64,000 bases of DNA from CAJQGY01 sp964417685 (GTDB taxonomy: Bacteria; Pseudomonadota; Gammaproteobacteria; Magnimaribacterales; D2472): positions 124,001 to 188,000 of the forward strand of contig CAYQIT010000002.1 in NCBI GenBank assembly GCA_964417685.1, given 5' to 3'. The translations under genes and the position numbers were made by a program. Under the pieces are notes generated by a model, which made no database searches, had not been told where the DNA came from, and worked only from the letters and a program-made list of their open reading frames with translations. This document shows positions 61,298-64,000 of this stretch, in pieces (position 1 is the stretch's first letter; every line of letters starts with the position of its first letter).

Positions 61298-62019
61298 TGG
61301 AAAAAATTAAAGAAATTACCTCAGGTAAGGCTAAATCATTATTTACAACAAGTGATGACAAATATCTTGTCATGAACTTTAGAGATGACACATCAGCATT
61401 TGATGGTAAAAAGAAGGAAGCTCTCTTGGGCAAAGGAGCTGTGAACAACCAATTTAATGCATTTATTTTAGAACACCTTGAGAAACATGGTGTATCTACT
61501 CATCACATTGAAGTTTTAAATAGCACAGATTCTCTTGTTCATAAGTTAGAAATGTTTCCAATAGAGTGCGTTATTAGAAATAGGGCATCTGGTTCTATAT
61601 GTAGAAGACTAGGCACAGAAGATGGGCTCATTTTAGAATCCCCACTTTTTGAATTCTTTTTAAAGGATGATGATTTAGGTGACCCTCTAATTAACGATGA
61701 GCATATTATTTCTTTTGGTTGGGCAAAAGAAGAACACATTGTTGAGATGAAAAAACTTACATATAAGATAAATGAAGTACTTTCAAAGTTATTTATAGAC
61801 TCAGGTCTTATTTTAGTAGATTTTAAAGTAGAGTTTGGGCTATTAGATGGCGAAAAGATTATTCTTGCTGATGAATTCACTCCTGATGGTTGCAGGCTAT
61901 GGGATGTCGAAACCGGTAAAAAAATGGATAAAGATAGATTTAGAGAAGGGCTTGGCGATGTTGTTGAGTCATATCATCAAGTTGCAGATAGATTGGGTAT
62001 GAATATTAAACTTGACTAA
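61297..62019 (+). CDS. purC: Phosphoribosylaminoimidazole-succinocarboxamide synthase
   Basis: SAICAR synthetase of purine synthesis. ITSGKAKSLF, MNFRDDTSAFDG, FPIECVIRNRASGS and LADEFTPDGCRLWD are family motifs; length 240 matches E. coli (237). Starts on the last base of the bamC stop. Its 3' end contains the -35 and IscR site of the iscR promoter. Confidence 0.97.
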   Translation: MEKIKEITSGKAKSLFTTSDDKYLVMNFRDDTSAFDGKKKEALLGKGAVNNQFNAFILEHLEKHGVSTHHIEVLNSTDSLVHKLEMFPIECVIRNRASGSICRRLGTEDGLILESPLFEFFLKDDDLGDPLINDEHIISFGWAKEEHIVEMKKLTYKINEVLSKLFIDSGLILVDFKVEFGLLDGEKIILADEFTPDGCRLWDVETGKKMDKDRFREGLGDVVESYHQVADRLGMNIKLD

Positions 62020-62039
62020 AACAGTCAGGTATTTATAAT
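62008..62039 (+). promoter_or_regulatory. iscR promoter overlapped by a type-1 IscR binding site
   Basis: TTGACT (62012-62017), 16 bases and TATAAT (62034-62039) form a near-consensus promoter. Bases 62008-62032 fit the E. coli type-1 IscR consensus (ATASYYGACTRWWWYAGTCRRSTAT) at 24 of 25 positions by my alignment; core GACTAAAACAGTC. The site overlaps the purC stop. TATAAT ends 6 nt before the iscR GTG. Repression by [2Fe-2S]-IscR is inferred. Confidence 0.88.
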
Positions 62040-62045
62040 TCATGC

Positions 62046-62480
62046 GTGAAACTCACCACAAGAAGTAAATATGCAGTCACTGCATTAACAGAACTCTATT
62101 CTCTTGAAGAGAATGGACCTGTTTCTCTTACCGATATATCAAATATTCAAAAGATTGACTTATCTTACCTTGAGCAACTATTTAGAAAGCTAAGATTGGC
62201 TGGTATTGTTACAAGTGTGAGAGGCAGGAATGGCGGCTATATTTATGCAAAAAGCATTGACTCAATAACTATCAAAGATGTTATGGATGCGGTAGATGAG
62301 GATTTGGATGCAACTAATTGTCATGGAACACACTCATGCAATGATGGAAAGCAATGCAAAACACATAATTTATGGAATGGTCTAAATAATTTAGTAGATG
62401 ATTATCTTAATCAAATTACCATTAGCAACCTTGTTAAAAACGAAAGTGAGCCATATATAAAACTAAGAGAGATTGTTTAA
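62046..62480 (+). CDS. iscR: Fe-S cluster regulator IscR
   Basis: Rrf2-family winged-helix regulator that holds a [2Fe-2S] cluster and represses its own operon. The start MKLTTRSKYAVTAL and SYLEQLFRKLRLAGIVTSVRG are standard; ligands are C92, C98, C104 and H107 (NCHGTHSCNDGKQCKTH). The start is a GTG at 62046 with no Shine-Dalgarno; the predicted +1 is that G. Length 144. First gene of iscR-iscS-iscU. Confidence 0.95.
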   Translation: MKLTTRSKYAVTALTELYSLEENGPVSLTDISNIQKIDLSYLEQLFRKLRLAGIVTSVRGRNGGYIYAKSIDSITIKDVMDAVDEDLDATNCHGTHSCNDGKQCKTHNLWNGLNNLVDDYLNQITISNLVKNESEPYIKLREIV

Positions 62481-62482
62481 AT

Positions 62483-63706
62483 ATGAAAGAAGATAGAAGT
62501 ACCATATATTTAGATTACGCATCAACTACTCCAGTTGATCCGCGAGTAGCAGAAAAAATGATGCAATATCTAACTTTTGATGGAGAATTTGGTAATCCAG
62601 CATCTCGTTCCCACAGATTTGGATGGAAAGCTGATGAAGCTGTTGAAGAAGCAAGATCTCATGTAGCTAATTTAGTGAATTGTGATCCAAGAGAAATAGT
62701 ATGGACCTCTGGGGCAACTGAGGCTGATAATCTTGCGGTAAAAGGTATTGCAAGATTCTATAAGACAAAAGGGAATCATATAATTACATCAAAAATAGAA
62801 CATAAAGCTGTTTTAGATCCATGTAGGCAATTAGAGCGAGAAGGTTTTGAGGTAACCTATCTTGAACCAAATGATGGAGGCATCATTACATCTGATGCTA
62901 TAAAAGCTGCGATAAAAGACTCAACAATACTTGTTTCTATAATGCATATAAATAACGAATTAGGAACTCTTAATGATATTGCTTCAATAGGTGAACTCAC
63001 TCGTTCAAAAGGAATTTTCTTTCATGTTGATGCAGCTCAAAGCACTGGTAAAGTTAATATAGATCTTGAACAGTTACCTGTAGACTTAATGTCCTTTTCA
63101 GCTCATAAGACTTATGGACCAAAAGGTGTAGGAGCCCTTTTTGTTAGAAGAAAACCAAGAGTTAGAATAGAAGCTCAAATTCACGGGGGCGGACACGAAA
63201 GAGGTATGAGATCAGGAACATTACCCACTCATCAGCTGGTTGGAATGGGAGAAGCATTTAGAATTGCTAAAGAGGATATGAATAAAGATCTCAAAAAAAT
63301 ACAAAAATTTCACGATATGTTCTTGGATGAGGTTAATAACATAGAGCATGTGTATCTCAATGGAGATATAAATAATAAAGTACCTAACATTTTGAATGTT
63401 AGTTTTAATTTTGTAGAAGGAGAATCTCTTATTATGGGTCTCAAAGACATTGCTGTCTCATCTGGTTCTGCGTGCACATCTGCCAGTTTAGAGCCCTCAT
63501 ATGTATTAAGGGCATTGGGAAGAAAAGATGAGTTAGCACATAGCTCTATAAGATTTTCATTTGGTAGGTTTACAAATCAAGATGAGGTTGAAAGAACCCT
63601 TTCTATTCTAAAAAATGTCGTTGAAAGACTTAGAGAACTTTCTCCATTGTGGGAAATGCATCTAGATGGCATTGATTTAGATACAGTAGAATGGAATACA
63701 CATTAA
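62483..63706 (+). CDS. iscS: Cysteine desulfurase IscS
   Basis: PLP enzyme that takes sulfur from cysteine for Fe-S clusters and tRNA thiolation. The start IYLDYASTTPVDPRV, PLP lysine K209 (SFSAHKTYGPKG), and active-site C331 on the mobile loop (SSGSACTSASLEPSYVL) are present, with the conserved end MHLDGIDLDTVEW. Length 407, as in E. coli (404). Starts 2 nt after iscR. Confidence 0.98.
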   Translation: MKEDRSTIYLDYASTTPVDPRVAEKMMQYLTFDGEFGNPASRSHRFGWKADEAVEEARSHVANLVNCDPREIVWTSGATEADNLAVKGIARFYKTKGNHIITSKIEHKAVLDPCRQLEREGFEVTYLEPNDGGIITSDAIKAAIKDSTILVSIMHINNELGTLNDIASIGELTRSKGIFFHVDAAQSTGKVNIDLEQLPVDLMSFSAHKTYGPKGVGALFVRRKPRVRIEAQIHGGGHERGMRSGTLPTHQLVGMGEAFRIAKEDMNKDLKKIQKFHDMFLDEVNNIEHVYLNGDINNKVPNILNVSFNFVEGESLIMGLKDIAVSSGSACTSASLEPSYVLRALGRKDELAHSSIRFSFGRFTNQDEVERTLSILKNVVERLRELSPLWEMHLDGIDLDTVEWNTH

Positions 63707-63719
63707 AAGGTAGGAAAGT

Positions 63720-64000
63720 ATGGCATATAGCAAAAAAGTAGTAGATAAATTTGAGGATACTTTAAATAATCCTGAGGCATTTAAAGTTGGTAGGTTTGAT
63801 CCGTCTGAATTAAATGTAGGTACTGGCATGGTTGGAGCTCCAGCTTGCGGTGATGTGATGAAACTTCAAATAAAATGTGAACCAAAGGGAAATACACACG
63901 TCATAAAAGATGTGAAATTTAAAACATACGGTTGTGGATCTGCAATTGCATCTTCTAGTGAACTTGTAGATATGCTAATTGGAAAAACTCTTGAAGAAGC
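63720..64000 (+). CDS. iscU: Fe-S scaffold protein IscU (3' end outside window)
   Basis: The first 93 codons are visible. MAYSKKVVDKFEDTLNNP's opening, VGAPACGDVMKLQI with C43 and D45, and TYGCGSAIASSS with C72 are the assembly-site residues; the third cysteine lies beyond the window. Shine-Dalgarno AGGAAAG precedes the ATG at 63720, 13 nt after iscS. I translated this from the sequence directly. Confidence 0.97.
   Translation, partial: MAYSKKVVDKFEDTLNNPEAFKVGRFDPSELNVGTGMVGAPACGDVMKLQIKCEPKGNTHVIKDVKFKTYGCGSAIASSSELVDMLIGKTLEE

Noticed and set aside
62042..62068. ATG just before the iscR GTG as the iscR start
   Set aside because: It is in another frame and stops after eight codons; IscR N-terminus aligns with the GTG at 62046.
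1..64000. Mobile elements, CRISPR arrays, prophage or toxin-antitoxin genes
   Set aside because: I looked for transposase motifs, regularly spaced repeats, integrase or phage modules and found none; the resolvase-like gene stands alone without other phage genes.

Overview
The window is a contiguous, AT-rich, gene-dense piece of a streamlined gammaproteobacterial chromosome. Gene order matches gammaproteobacteria, often Pseudomonas-like, block after block: lptA-lptB-rpoN, ibaG-murA, zapE-rplM-rpsI-petABC-sspA, lpoA<>rsmI-rnpB-mraZ, the dcw cluster, rpsF-rpsR-rplI-dnaB-alr, pyrG-kdsA-eno-ftsB-ispDF-surE-pcm, aspS-yebC-(ruv locus)-ybgC-tolQRAB-pal-cpoB-tRNA-Lys, dapA-bamC-purC and iscRSU. The AT bias, gene overlaps, near-absence of spacers and missing members of conserved operons suggest a free-living marine lineage of SAR86-like type. 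That placement is inference; no marker search was possible. I saw no mobile element, CRISPR array, prophage or rRNA.

Layout. 1-4.5 kb (minus strand): partial mgtE, rpoN, lptB, lptA, kdsD. 4.5-6.6 kb: mlaC-ibaG-murA. 6.6-12.9 kb: degS, then zapE, ribosomal L13/S9, cytochrome bc1 genes and sspA. 12.9-15.2 kb: a short lpoA, rsmI and the RNase P RNA. 15.2-30.8 kb: division and cell-wall cluster mraZ-ftsZ-rsmH-ftsL-ftsI-murE-murF-mraY-murD-ftsW-murG-murC-ddlB-ftsQ-ftsA, with ftsZ displaced to second place. 30.8-34.4 kb: rpsF-rpsR-rplI-dnaB-alr. 34.4-41.8 kb: pyrG-kdsA-eno-ftsB-ispDF-surE-pcm and a DUF368 (PopT-type) gene. 41.8-47 kb: fdxA, LexA-controlled recA, a thiolase, an SPFH/NfeD pair and proS. 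47-55 kb: fmdB-aspS-yebC, a PD-(D/E)XK nuclease where ruvCAB normally lie, ybgC-tol-pal-cpoB and tRNA-Lys. 55-64 kb: a TLC/MFS-type transporter, bepA, perM, bcp, dapA-bamC-purC and iscR-iscS-iscU (cut by the window end).

How it fits together. Most of the window builds the envelope: peptidoglycan precursors (murA to ddlB), division proteins, lipid carrier recycling (PopT), LPS core and transport (kdsD, kdsA, lptA/B), lipid homeostasis (mlaC), Tol-Pal constriction and outer-membrane quality control (bamC, bepA, degS). Regulatory sites are readable: a LexA box at recA, a type-1 IscR box at iscR, AAAGTGTG repeats before mraZ, and a set of promoters whose -10 hexamer lies 5-7 nt before the start codon, implying leaderless mRNAs.

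The most notable departures from the family norm are: (i) a phage-type Holliday-junction-resolvase-like nuclease at the ruvC position; (ii) ftsZ next to mraZ instead of after ftsA; (iii) a MurD lacking about 66 residues of its central domain, including the conserved HN motif; (iv) an FtsI with SSQ and KTS in place of SxN and KTG; (v) a ProRS without the editing insertion; (vi) an in-place IspD-IspF fusion; and (vii) all six convergent gene pairs ending within 2 nt of each other or overlapping.
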